NCBI GenBank assembly: GCA_963693085.1
Contig: OY856410.1
Location: 884,453,335 to 884,517,334, forward strand
DNA: 64,000 bases
Direction: 5' to 3'
Source of the DNA: Alisma plantago-aquatica
Taxonomy: Eukaryota > Streptophyta > Magnoliopsida > Alismatales > Alismataceae
Position 1 is the stretch's first letter. Every line of letters starts with the position of its first letter. Position numbers and translations under genes: made by a program. Of this stretch, positions 39,376-51,003 are shown in pieces. The notes under the pieces were generated by a model. The model searched no databases and was not told where the DNA came from. It was given only the letters and a program-made list of their open reading frames with translations.

Positions 39376-41300
39376 TGTCTAATGGTATGTATGTCTGGAG
39401 AGACAATCATATGATGAATGTAATGGCATAACTTTTAAATGATTTTATTAATAATAAAGGAAAGCTTCCAAATTATTCTATTTGATTCAGTTATGATATA
39501 ATGAAGTTACATAATAAATGTCTAGAAAATGATATTACTCAATGACGTATGTCTTCAGGTATGTGACATGAACAATGGTATCTTATGGATGCTAAGAGTA
39601 TATACATTCTTGTCATGTCCCTAGTTGGATGTTATTGCAGAAGGCTGATAGACAATAAGAACACATAAGACTAGAGTGTGTGTTGGTTGTTGACAAAATC
39701 TCATCAGTCATGATATGTGATATCAAACCAAGATCATATATACTTTTTAGAGAATCCAATAAGAGTGATATATAGAAACCATAATTGGTAGTCAAAATCA
39801 TCTTGTGTAATGTTGGTGGTGATTGTGGTTCTTAGACCCGAAGTCACTTCACTTACAACCTGTCCCTCAGTATACTTTGACATCATCCACCATGATCCTA
39901 AATGAGGGTTTCCATAAAGGCTATGATTGGGTGCACTGTGACACATGGGGATGATTGTGGGTGATGTAGATGGGATTTTCCCCCCTATAAGAGCACTATA
40001 TCATGGACACTTGAAAAGTGATACTGAGAAATGCATGGCCATGCTCATCTGAGTCAATATATGATATTGAGATTACATATATCTCAGATATCCTGCTATG
40101 GTTCAAGGAACATGGATTGAATGATTGAAAAGGATGACGATTCCATGCCTTGAGTTCAATATTGGATACTAGTGAGAAAGGAACTATACAAACATTGTAA
40201 CAAAAATCACATATTGTAGGTTGAAGTTGTTCTCCAACTTTCCATTTACTTAGGTAGCAATGATGTGAGACTAGGTACCGCTCTTTGCTTGTGATGTCAT
40301 AATTGGTTATGGACGTTCACTACCAACATAATATGGAACCTATAGTGTCACACACATAGGATTCACTTGGAATAGGATTTTAATCATGAATGATAATTAA
40401 ATTGACTCCTAAAGTGTTTAGGTACTAAATTTAAACAACAAATTGACTCTAAACTGACCAGTTCAGGTGTTGAACCATCCAGTTGGAGTGACAGGTTAAT
40501 TGGATGTTGCATTGGCTGAATTTTGGATGAACCATGACATGAACCGACCAGTTCATTGAGTGAACTGATCAGTTCAGGATATTGAGAGGATTAGCTCATG
40601 AGATGAATCACACAGTTTACAAGAAAAATTCAATTGCATCAAGGATTAGTACAAACTTCATGTTGTATGTTAATTTGATTAGATCAAACAATACAATTGC
40701 AATTGGTATACGTGATGAAATGACCAGTTCACTGGGTGTACTGATTGACTCACATGCCAACCAATCGGTTCACATGTGAACCGATCGTTTCTCTACTCGC
40801 AAGTTGCCAAAATTCATGAAATTCCTATCCTTGCACTCCCATGAAGATTGGGAACCCTGACCCTAACCCTCCTATAAATAGAGGTATGCTTGGGGTTTCT
40901 TAGATATACAACTCAATTTCTTCTGACAATTGTTTGTGTTCTCTGGTTGTGGTCTCTAAAAGAACCCCAAAAAGTCTTACCCAATAAAGGGAGGGATAAC
41001 AAGGGAGAACAATTGTGGGAGAGAAAGTTGGTTACTACTATGCCAATGTGAAGGGATAACTCCTTCTTATCCATTCTTCTAGAATTACAAGAGTTCCTGG
41101 TGGTCCGTGTAGACTATTACAGAGGTGAGGAGGTCATTGCCTACCTCTCAGAGGACAACACCATCCTATTGTCTGTGGTGATCATCTACGAGGCTGATGC
41201 AAATGTTTTTCATGTGTGACATGAGGAAAGGGTGCACACCACAATGAGGAGATTGTCATTGGACTTGATTCAGGACCAGGTATATCCTCTAAACCATCAT
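39376..41300 (+). repeat. Probable copia-2 3' LTR (right end uncertain)
   Basis: After the RNase H end, a polypurine tract AAGTGGG (39369-39375) is followed by sequence of LTR character, including TGGTATGTATGTCTGGAGAG. A TATA box lies inside at about 40872. A cluster of GAACYGAYCAGTTC-like palindromes lies at 40460-40790. No matching 5' LTR was found to fix the right end, which I place only roughly. Confidence 0.5.
40871..40880 (+). promoter_or_regulatory. TATA box of the copia-2 LTR
   Basis: CCTATAAATAGAGG is a close match to the plant TATA consensus. It lies about 1.5 kb into the LTR, shortly after the palindrome cluster. Confidence 0.5.
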
Positions 41301-43214
41301 TCCCATTGTATAGTTGTTGATGTGTTCCATTGGTTTAAAGGGAATATGGTAGTAAATTTTTTGTTTCCTCTACCTATTCTGTGATCATATTTTCCTACAT
41401 TTTTCTCTTCTCCTCCTCATCTTGGTTGTTATTCATCAATATTTATATAGGATGATGGTTGGGATAACTCATACTTTTTCATCTCCTCATGTATGTGCAA
41501 TGTACTTCGTCATTGCACTAATTTTTATTCTAGCCCTAAATTTCATGATCGAATGTGTTTTTATGTTCTATTAGTTTGTCTTAGATACATGTGTGTTGTG
41601 GTGACACACGATTTGCATTTAGCCTTAAGTTTCATATCCTTAACATGCAACCATATTGTAAATTAATTTGAACTTAATCAATATCACAGACTTGCTCAAT
41701 AATGTATTTAAGTTATAGAGCTTTCAATTTTTTTCCAAAGGCTACACAACTTTTGAAATTTGCCATTTAGTCTTTATTTTGACATTGGTTTAGCTTCTTC
41801 TTGACCCTCATTGGTACCAAATAGGGCACGCAACCCAATTAAGGGAACTTCTCTGCTTGACTTACCATGTCAACAATCTGAATACTTTTGTTTGTGTCGA
41901 GTTATCCTAGCCGTAGGATGGATTCCCATATAACTTTATCCCTTGAGCTAACATCTAGGATTGCATCTTCAACCTCTGTACACGACACCAAAAGAGGTGG
42001 TGTTTCCATCACATAAACTCACACTGCAACACCCAATCAACTTTGTTCCCATTTTGCAAAATTGGTGCTTCTCTTTCACTTCCCCTTGATTTCTTCTTTC
42101 TTTTCCCTATCATTTCCACCTCAATCGCGCACCCTAGATCCTTGACACACTTCTTTTCTTCTTTGTCCACCTTTGTGGAGCTTCCACCTCTTGCCCCTTT
42201 GGGCATTTTTATGCTCCGCTACCATGGTACAATCTAATACTAGATATAGCCTTGCAAGGCCATGACAGAGGCAAACAGTCACTTTACCAGTCACTTTCTT
42301 GCCTTTCCCCTTTTTGATCTTGCTTTGGGGAGCAACTTGTGAAAAACCGCTATGAGCCACGCTACGTGTCTCGTGAATGATTGTCATGAGAGATGAGCTG
42401 TCGTCCCTTAGATCAAGGGCAAACCATGATCAATGGGTTTGATCCACGCCGCCAATCAACCCTTCCACACACTCAGTGGACTAGTGGGCCACATAGGGTC
42501 TCGAGGTGCCAACCACTTTGACCCCAGTCAAGATGCACTCTAGCACACGTGTCGACCATGGGGAGTTGAGGTGATGACAAGCTCACCCTAGATCTTTTGT
42601 CCAATAACCGCAACCAATAAAAAAATTGGTATAGTGTCTTTTCTCTCTTTTTTCATACAAAAGCTTTGATCTTGCAGATATTGTTAAAAATGGATCCTCT
42701 ATCCAAACATAGGCATATAATTTGTCATTTTGATCAGAAAAACATGACCTTTCCAATAAAAATGATTCTAGATGCTATATCCACTCTATTTTTTTGTTTT
42801 CTCAAAAAATGCATACTTTTGAAGTATTTTCTATTTTATTAATATTATTTAATTCTCAAATGTGATGTAATGTGACTCAAATATTTATGTTTACTCTAAA
42901 TTAGTAATTTGAGTCACTTGTGCATCAAGAGTCGACATTTATTCATCTTTGTATCCTAAAGTGGTCATATGTTGCTAAGATGACCTAAAATGGGTTTTTA
43001 TGCTAATGAGCACCTCTTTAATGCCTAACCTTGTTTGAATGTACCCTAAATACATATTCTTGATCCAATGAATAGTTTTTGTTGAATATTATACCATGAT
43101 TCGAATTTGTTCATAGTTGTACCCCATTTTGACCGTATGATGTGTAATGAAATATAATATGTGTTTATGAAAGATTTGGATAAAAAATATTGCACCTTAA
43201 TCAAAAATTGACCT
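41300..43214. other. Unclassified DNA
   Basis: AT-rich except for a GC-richer block at about 42000-42600. Short Lys/Arg-rich open frames lie on the minus strand there (for example 42009-42206), but no domain is recognised. No element ends were identified. Confidence 0.4.
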
Positions 43215-44890
43215 AGTGCTACTTGAATCTATTATGTGGCATATAAAAGGTCTTCTAACTTTTTGCTTAAGTATTCTCCACCTCGATCATAATGAAGTTC
43301 CTTAATACCTTTACCAAGTTGGTTCTATACATTATTCATAAACTCCTTGAACTTTTCAAGAGTTTCTGACTTATGTTTCATCAGGTAAACATAATCGTAC
43401 CTAATGAAGTTAACAATGAAAGTAATGAAGTATTGATATCCACCTATAGAAATTGTTCTAAAAGGGCTGCATACATCACTATGTATGAGTCTTAATACAT
43501 CACTAGTTCTCTCACTATTACTAGTGAAATGAGTCTTGGTCATATTGCCCAACAAACAAGATTCACACGACTCTATTGATTTGAAATCAAAAGAGTCTAC
43601 ATATGTGATTCTCATTTATGTGCCCTAGATGACAATGCCAAATATGTGTTTTCTTTGAGTTGAATAGTTTTAGTCTTTTGGTATTTATGTTATAAACATT
43701 TGTCTTTAGATCTAGAAAAAAAAGACTATACGACATTGGGGCATTTCCATAAAAGATCCCATCTTTTGAAATAGAACATAGACTATTCTTAATGTGAAAT
43801 TCATATGCATCCTTGTCCATTCAAGATACAGAAATGATGTTTCTATTTATGGCAGGTACATAACAACAGTTCACTAACTCTATTACAAACCCTATGAACA
43901 GAGATAAACTATTAGTTCCAACTGCACTAGCACCAACTCTTGCTCCATTTATGACTCACAGTTCAACCTCACCCTTTCCTAAAGGCCTACTTCTTTTCAA
44001 ATCCTACATACTCGAGCTTATGTGAGATCCACATACAGTATCTAGTACCTATAATGAAGAAGTAGATAAGTATATCTCAAGATCATATATACCTGAGGTG
44101 GAGATCACCATCCCCATCTTCTTCTTCCTAAATGCATTCAAGTACAAAGGATACATTTCTCTTGTACTTTTCATTCTCCTTATTGTGAGTGTTGAAGATA
44201 TGGATTTATGCTTAGCATCAAAACTCTTCATGGACTTTCTTTCATCCATGGACTCAATTCTACTGATCATCATCATAGATATGTCCTTCTTCATTCTTGC
44301 TTTGGCATTAATCAGTATGCCAAGAAAATTTGACAATGGACTGGCCATATTATTCAAGTGGTAGCACTCAATACAGAGGTTATATGTTTGAGACAATGAT
44401 TGCATAATCATATTTGTGGTGAACTCTTGGATCAAAGAGAATACCAATTCTTCTACATGTTCCAAATGTCCAATCATTTTGAGCACAATGGTCTCTACTG
44501 AATCTCCTTCTATCATCTTACACTAAAAGAATGCCTTTGATATATTGTACCTTTCTTGCTTTCTGTTCTTATGGTTCAAGTTCTTAAGATGTGATACCAT
44601 CTTAAGTATACCCATGCCTTCACATTGCTTGTGCAACTCATAGTTGATGCAACTTAGCATAAGGTGCTTTATATTCAAGACATTGTTGGCATGCTTCTAT
44701 TAAGCATCCACCTCAAGCCTGGGTGCATCAGGAGTAGGTAATTCTAGCACTGGTGTTTCTAGGACATAGAGCTTATGCTCTTCATTAAGAACCATTCTCA
44801 AAGTCCAGAACCAGTGATGGAAATTTTTCCCATTAGATTTGTCCTTCCTTAGGACCAATCCCAATGATAATTTGATTTTTAGTTGATTCT
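43215..44890 (-). pseudogene. Copia-3 gag / pre-integrase / integrase N-half fragment
   Basis: Reading leftwards from about 44890, the gag N-terminus (HHWFWTLRMVLNEEHKLYVL) is followed by the UBN2-type gag region at 44049-44516 (MQSLSQTYNLCIECYHLNNM). Next come the GAG-pre-integrase region at 43587-43820 (HIWHCHLGHINENHICRLF) and the integrase zinc finger and core start at 43325-43615 (CESCLLGNMTKTHF, LIHSDVCSPFRT). The core then continues to about 43215 (KELHYDRGGEYLSKKLEDLL). Stops and frame changes separate the blocks. Reverse transcriptase and RNase H are absent, so the copy is truncated in the middle of integrase. Confidence 0.82.
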
Positions 44891-46112
44891 AAAAGAGAAA
44901 ATTTTGCATTTTGTCAAAAATCCATTTTCATTTGACTTTATTTTAAAATTGACGACATTTAATTAGGTCTTTAATTAATTATCAGTACCACTATTTTATT
45001 CAAACTGATAGTGCACATATATCAATTCTGAAGATTACAGCGTACAACCTTCTAGTGAGCCAAGAGATAAAATAATTCAATTATTATTCGGCCAATTCCA
45101 GCGTTCATCATCAATTATTAAGGTAGGCAACTTTTCCCAATTGCATCTTATGCGATTCTCAGATAGATGATATGCACAACTCTTTCCCATAATCATATAC
45201 ATGCCTCTATGTGCTTAATCTCATTAAGGACACCCAGCTAAGCTTGACCCAAAAGACAACACGATAATAATGCACCCCACTTGGTAGACCCACATTATTA
45301 CCATCACACCTCCAAGACATAGATGATGTACCACCCTTGGGGTTCCCACACTTAGTCGATCAATCTTTTTCATGTGTGTTGGTAATGAAAAGCATGTTAG
45401 ACTTAACATGTTATTTGACGGAGTTAGTATTTAGAAATAAGTATACATTATCCAATCACCAAATATATATAGTACATAGCATATACATGTTATATCCCAT
45501 AAAGAAAATATTAAATAAACATAAGTGATGGTTATGGACATTCTTCTATAATTCCTTGTAGCCACAAGGAATTACCACCTCATAGGGTCAACATCTCATG
45601 CAAAAACCAATTGTTGATGAAGATATGTGCTTTCCAATCAAGGTTGATGGGTTCAACCCTTGAACTGTTTAACTCGCTTCATGGCCAGATAGTTGGCTAC
45701 CACACCGGTCTCCTGGTCTATGGCCCACCTTCTTCTAGATCCTCTAGTCGATTAGTTGGGGCCACCAGCCGATCGGTTTGGCTCATCCTCCTTTGTCCTC
45801 CAACCATTTGACTTGCCTTCGAGATGGTTTGTTGGTCTGCTACTGAGTGTCTTCTTCTTCGTTGTAACAAGAAAGTAAATTGTCCTAATGCTATTACAAA
45901 TTACGTGGTGTAAGAGAAATCTCAATTTACATTTGAGGGGAACATAGGCAGAAGAGAATAATACTTTTACAATTGGAAGATAAGGTAGAGGCTTGGTATG
46001 TAAAATGATATAAAACGAACAACACAATCATGGACACATATATAGGGTTATTGGACATAACTATGATTTAAATCCACCATCAAAACTCACTTTTAGGGCA
46101 ACACACACACAA

Positions 46113-46120
<8 letters not shown>
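44891..46120. other. Unclassified DNA, possibly copia-3 leader and LTR
   Basis: It lies upstream of the copia-3 gag, where a 5' LTR would be expected. A motif CCGATCGGTTTGG near 45767 resembles the palindromic half-sites of the copia-2 LTR. No primer-binding site or LTR ends could be fixed. Confidence 0.3.

Positions 46121-46176
<56 letters not shown>
46121..46176. repeat. (AT)n microsatellite, about 28 repeats
   Basis: Uninterrupted AT dinucleotides, preceded by (AC)5 and AAATATATAA. Confidence 0.97.
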
Positions 46177-46178
<2 letters not shown>

Positions 46179-46539
46179 TCAAGGTTGTATCTCCTGATAT
46201 ACATGATTTGTGAAATATTAAATGTGATATGTAAGGGTTTTTTTTCCCAATGAGATCGGTCTCATCGCCTGTGTACCCAAAAAAACTATTATGTGGACCA
46301 ACTTTTGATCTCTCCATAAGTAGGTTTTGTCAATGTGCCCTCTAATCATATTATACTCACAACCTCTCGAGGCATAACTAGATCCCATCGAGACTGGTAA
46401 TCCTAGGGTCTTTTATAGTGGACATACGGACATTACAATCATAAGCTTGTAGTTTGATCGGTACACTCCAAACATAAAAATACAAAGCATCCTCAACTTG
46501 GATGAATTACCCCAGAATAGCAATGGGTCCTCATTGAGG

Positions 46540-47729
46540 ACACATTGCTTTATTTTTATTTTTAAATTATCATACCATGTACAATTTTAACTATACACGT
46601 TAAATTATTTAATGACCAAAATATACATTATCTTATATACATTAAACTAAATATTAAAACTATTGCTTCAAAATAATAAAATAATACTATAATTTATTAA
46701 TGCATAATATATAAATGAAAATAACAATGCCAAAAATTAATAGATATAGTACTAAAATTGTATAATAAAGTATAAATGTTAAATCAATACACACAATGTA
46801 GATAACATTCAAAACAATACAAAATATAATACAATAAAATGTAACATATGCCAATTCATATAAAAATGTATAAACATATATTTATGAGAAAATAAATTTA
46901 TTTACTATCCCAAATATAAAAATAAATCATATTATTGTTTTTTCCTATTTATTTAGTTTTTTGAACAAGTATATCCTAATAAAAACCAAATGTATTGTAA
47001 TTTTATTATATTTGTATTTGTAATCATATATGTTTTATATTTCATTTTAATTATTTATTGTTTTTGTTCTTGTATATTTATTTAATATGTTAGTATACAT
47101 TTTATATTTTTATATTATATTTGTTATCTTTAACAAATTATTGTTCTTTTTATACATATATTTAATATACATTCTCTATTATATTTAGTATTGTATATTT
47201 TTTATATTATACATTATTATTTATTTATTAAAAATTATATATGAATGAATATTGTATTTTATTAATGGTTTTTTGTTTTAGATTGTAATAAATGTATATC
47301 TACTAACTATTGGATTACCTTTAAAATCAAATAATTAAAATGTCATTTTTCTATTTGTTACATTTAAAATAATTTTATCATAAATTTTGTTTCAGTTATG
47401 TATTATTATTTTCCTTATATGTTTAATTTTATATGTGTACTTGTTGTTTGTATTATTTATTTTAATATTGTATATTTTGTTTTATGTAAAGTATTTTATA
47501 TTTCTTATACATTGGTATAAATTTTAAAATATAAAGTTCTATTATATTTAATGTCAATTAACTAATGTATTATTATTTATAATTTGGATATTATGCATTA
47601 ATATTGTTGCATCTTATTACTAATTATTTATCTTAAATTATTATGATAAATTTTTATATTTTTGTTAACTATTATGATGATCAAAACGCTAAATAAATAC
47701 GATATGAAAATAATTACATGGTGTCATAA

Positions 47730-47731
<2 letters not shown>
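46540..47731. other. Extremely AT-rich block
   Basis: About 1.2 kb with very few G or C bases and no coding potential. Up to roughly 46920 the plus strand is A-rich; beyond that it is T-rich. The block ends at a (TA)n microsatellite. Confidence 0.8.

Positions 47732-47809
<78 letters not shown>
47732..47809. repeat. (TA)n microsatellite with one C interruption
   Basis: About 39 TA units, broken once by CA near 47763. It directly abuts the TATA-like sequence upstream of the phytocyanin-like gene. Confidence 0.97.
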
Positions 47810-47811
<2 letters not shown>

Positions 47812-47819
47812 TATAAAAA
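47812..47819 (+). promoter_or_regulatory. Candidate TATA box upstream of the phytocyanin-like gene
   Basis: CACTATAAAAAGAGC follows the (TA)n tract. It lies about 250 bp upstream of the open frame, and an AGCCAATCAG motif lies at about 47857. The microsatellite makes chance TATA-like sequence likely, so confidence is limited. Confidence 0.35.
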
Positions 47820-48059
47820 GAGCGAGTGATTTTTACTAATTGCGAAAGTGCCATTAGCCAATCAGAAATAATCCATAACTCTTGCTCTTCTCTCCTTGTT
47901 TTTAGTATTTTGTTACCTTTTTGATCGATTTTCCTCCTTCAAAGCAATGCATCGCTGAACCCACTCCCCCATGTTCTTCACGTATCTTACATGCAAAAGC
48001 TCGAACGCTGCTTCTTTCCATCCCATCCATATCCATATTCATGATGAATCACAACGTCC

Positions 48060-48572
48060 GTGACGCCGCACCGTCTTCTTCACCTTCTTCCTCATGGCGC
48101 TCGCCCTAGAGTCGCGCCGATGGAAGGGTGGTCCGTTCCCAAGGGCAAGGACAAGATCCAGTATAAACAGTGGGCGGTCAAGAACCAGTTCCAGATCGGA
48201 CATACTATTCGTTTCAAGTACAACAAGGACTCTGTGATGGAGGTCGTGGAGGATGAGTACGAATGTTGCCACTCCGCACACCCGACCTTCTTCTCCAACA
48301 TTGGGGACACCGTCTTCATGGCCAACCGATCCGAGATATTCTTCTTCATCAACGGCGTCACCGGCCACTGCGAGCGCGGACAGAGGATGATCGCGCGTTC
48401 GCGCCTCGGCTCCAATACACCGACAGCCACCTTCGGCACTCCTACAAACAAGACCGGAAAAGGGGGCACCGAGACTGCTTCCCCCAACTCTGGCGTCGCC
48501 GCTGTGTGGCTGGCTTGTCTACAGACTGTTGGCAGCCTTAATCGGTTCCTTGTTTACTTTCTTCCACATTAA
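48060..48572 (+). CDS. Early nodulin-like protein, phytocyanin domain (N-terminus probably frameshifted; possible retrocopy)
   Basis: Phytocyanin-family cell-surface protein of the early nodulin-like group; in plants these are usually GPI-anchored on the outer plasma membrane. After residue 21 the frame shows the domain: EGWSVPKGKDKIQYKQWA, QIGHTIRFKYNKDSVMEV, HPTFFSNIGDTVF, FFFINGVTGHCERGQRM. The copper-ligand Cys of true cuproproteins is absent (FFFIN instead of a YYC-type motif), so copper binding is unlikely. A Thr/Ser/Pro/Gly-rich stretch (about residues 115-143) leads to a hydrophobic C-terminus (SGVAAVWLACLQTVG) that fits a GPI signal. The usual signal peptide is missing in frame, but VFFTFFLMALAL is encoded in another frame at 48073-48108. 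The start (48060, or the Met at 48120) is therefore uncertain and a frameshift is likely. No intron interrupts the domain. Confidence 0.75.
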   Translation: MTPHRLLHLLPHGARPRVAPMEGWSVPKGKDKIQYKQWAVKNQFQIGHTIRFKYNKDSVMEVVEDEYECCHSAHPTFFSNIGDTVFMANRSEIFFFINGVTGHCERGQRMIARSRLGSNTPTATFGTPTNKTGKGGTETASPNSGVAAVWLACLQTVGSLNRFLVYFLPH

Positions 48573-48785
48573 ACAGCGAGTCTATATGGTCCCTAATCTA
48601 GACGTACTTAGTTTATGTTTAATTTAGCTGGGATGATATATCCAAGTTATATTTAGCATGGATAGATTTTGCTTCATTCGGGGTCGTCTATTGTCAGTTT
48701 ATTGAGAACTGTACATTCATTTGGCATATATATTTATTGGTTAGTTATTGAGATCTTGTTGGTCAGTTCAATTCTAAAAAAAAAA
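48573..48785 (+). other. Probable 3' untranslated region ending in A10
   Basis: AT-rich DNA after the stop codon, ending in ten adenines at 48776-48785. The A-run could be a retrotransposed poly(A) tail or chance. No canonical AATAAA was found next to it. Confidence 0.35.
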
Positions 48786-48876
48786 GGTATGACATCACTT
48801 TTAATTCCTCCGGTGAATTCCTAATAACCCATTCACGATACCATCTTTATCCGGACGCTTCTGAATTGCAATCGTA

Positions 48877-48896
48877 TCTATACTATATTAAAAAGA
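48877..48896 (+). mobile_element. Candidate Helitron 5' terminus
   Basis: TCTATACTATATTAAAAAGA preceded by A resembles the 5' ends of many plant Helitrons (TC start, AT-rich, insertion between A and T). I could not pair it with a 3' hairpin and CTRR end, and no Rep/helicase sequence is present. Confidence 0.25.
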
Positions 48897-48899
48897 TCG

Positions 48900-50213
48900 A
48901 ATTTGTATAACTAACAATAAAAGTCAAGTGGAATGAGTAGTTTTCTACCAATATTTATTTCCATGCTTTTCCAGAAAGCGACCGGACTTCTTATGCCACT
49001 GAGGTTTACACGTTCTATGATTTCTCTACTCACCTTTCTTCATCAAATAGGATTTGAGTTTCCGTTAATGTGTGGACTCAAAAAGACTGATTGTTCTTAC
49101 AGTTTTGGATTCATAGTTCATCAATGGAATCAGTCATCAATATTCAAATCGAATTTCTATGTTTTCTATTTTCGGTAATGTATCTAATTTTTCCCTCACG
49201 GCATATCTGTTTTACCGGCGAATGAACTAACAACTACATGTCACTGCCAAACGGTGCATGTCTTCAAAGCATTGAGCATGCACTTACAAACTCTTCGGTA
49301 AAATTGACTGACGCATATTGTGCCGTTCCACTTGTTTTGTTCTTTCTGCAATTAAGTCTGTAAGTACTTTGATAATGATTATACTCGCATCTAAAATGCA
49401 GTGTAAAAGGTGTGTTCCATATTTTAGTGTTTTTGAGATAAGTTAGTTACCTTTACTGAATGGCATACACATGCATGATTCACGTCTATGTTGTATACAC
49501 ATGATTGACATATTTCTTTGTATGTTTTTGATAGTGATCCAGCAAAAATTCTGATTTCGTCATCCATAAAGGCCTCATGGGATGAGACTATATAATGTGC
49601 ATCTGAGCCTTAGCCGCCATTTGGACCTTGCACCCTAGGAAAAGGTGTCAAAATCAGCCGTGCCCACCTGCAATCCATTAAAGACCTCATTTTTTCTTCA
49701 CTATTTCAACAAGCATTGGGTGTTGCAATGCCCCTTATCGTGGACGGGTACTGACATTATGATTGTGTGTTGCTTATTCACTTCATTTGCAGACGTTGCC
49801 CTCTTCAATGAAGTTAACATTTCTTTATAGTTCAAAATCTACATTTTCATATTTGGTTGTAGACTTATTGTAAGTCACGAAGTAAGTTCAATCATTTGAA
49901 TATTTATTGATCCAGAATTTACGGGATGAACGTGGACATATAAATAATGAAATGACTAAACTTATTAGAGGTGAGACTCATGGTTGATTGATTATGTTGC
50001 GTAGAATTAGATGATTGTTAAACTTTGACTAAAGTAATATTCATACTCACTTTTCTTTATTATGATCAAATTTCATTGTTTCGTCTATTATCATATTAAT
50101 GGATAGCTGATAAACTCGACATTTTGACAAGCATATGCAAGTTCTATTACCATATCATTATTTCCTATTTAATTCTCTCATGACATTACTTTGTATTTTC
50201 ATGATATTTATAG
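48900..50213. other. Unclassified AT-rich DNA
   Basis: No domain, repeat array or RNA gene recognised. Open frames are short and lack conserved motifs. Confidence 0.45.
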
Positions 50214-50313
50214 AAATAGAAAGTACCCTATTTTATACTTCTATAAATACATATCTTGTTCCTAAATAGAAAGTACCCTATTTTATACTTCTATAAATAC
50301 ATATCTTGTTTCT
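50214..50313. repeat. 50-bp tandem duplication
   Basis: Two nearly identical copies of a unit starting AAATAGAAAGTACCCTA, at 50214 and 50264. Confidence 0.93.
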
Positions 50314-51003
50314 ACTCTTTACGTCTTCACTATCTTAACCTAATGGGAGTCACATCGAAAACTATGACATAATATTATAAAGTCTATATGTATGTTTATG
50401 ACACACATGGGTGGTATACTATTTAAGTATGTTCCACTTTCTTTGCATAAAATGTAATATTACATTACTACGTTATTATTGTGTCTTTTCATTGCTAACA
50501 TTTGCTCTCTCTCTCCAATAACTTATTTTTTATTTTAATCTCACAAAATAATTATTATGTACTTTATTAAAAGACTCTAATACCATACAAATCTCTCTCT
50601 CCTACTATTATATATCAAAATATCTCCAATTTCTTTCAAACCAAACAACTATAACAAATAAAGACAATTTACTACATAATTTACAAGTGATACATGCACA
50701 TTAGAAAATTATTTTCCATATCCTATATCAATCCGATTATTAGTTTCATATAAAACTTTATCAAACAATTCCATCTTGACTCCACTCTTTTTCTTTCCCT
50801 CCAACTATCCTGTTACTCAATCCAAAATTTCACAATAAAAAGTACAAAGAATCATTTGACTAGAAAAAGAATGAAATGCCTCCCTGAGTCTTGCAAAATG
50901 TATATACAAGTTTTTTGTCTCTATGTACATTATACTTTTATACCTTACCAAAAATTGAAAATAATTATAGGTAAATAATTTGTATTTATATACTAATTTT
51001 TTA
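50314..51003. other. Unclassified AT-rich DNA
   Basis: Pyrimidine-rich, AT-rich DNA leading into the 1.1-kb duplication. Nothing recognisable. Confidence 0.45.

Noticed and set aside
41300..43214. Gene in the GC-richer block near 42.0-42.6 kb
   Set aside because: Frames are short, overlapping on both strands and without any recognised domain.
48120..48572. Active copper protein such as plantacyanin or uclacyanin
   Set aside because: The copper-ligand Cys position is replaced (FFFIN), which fits the early nodulin-like group.
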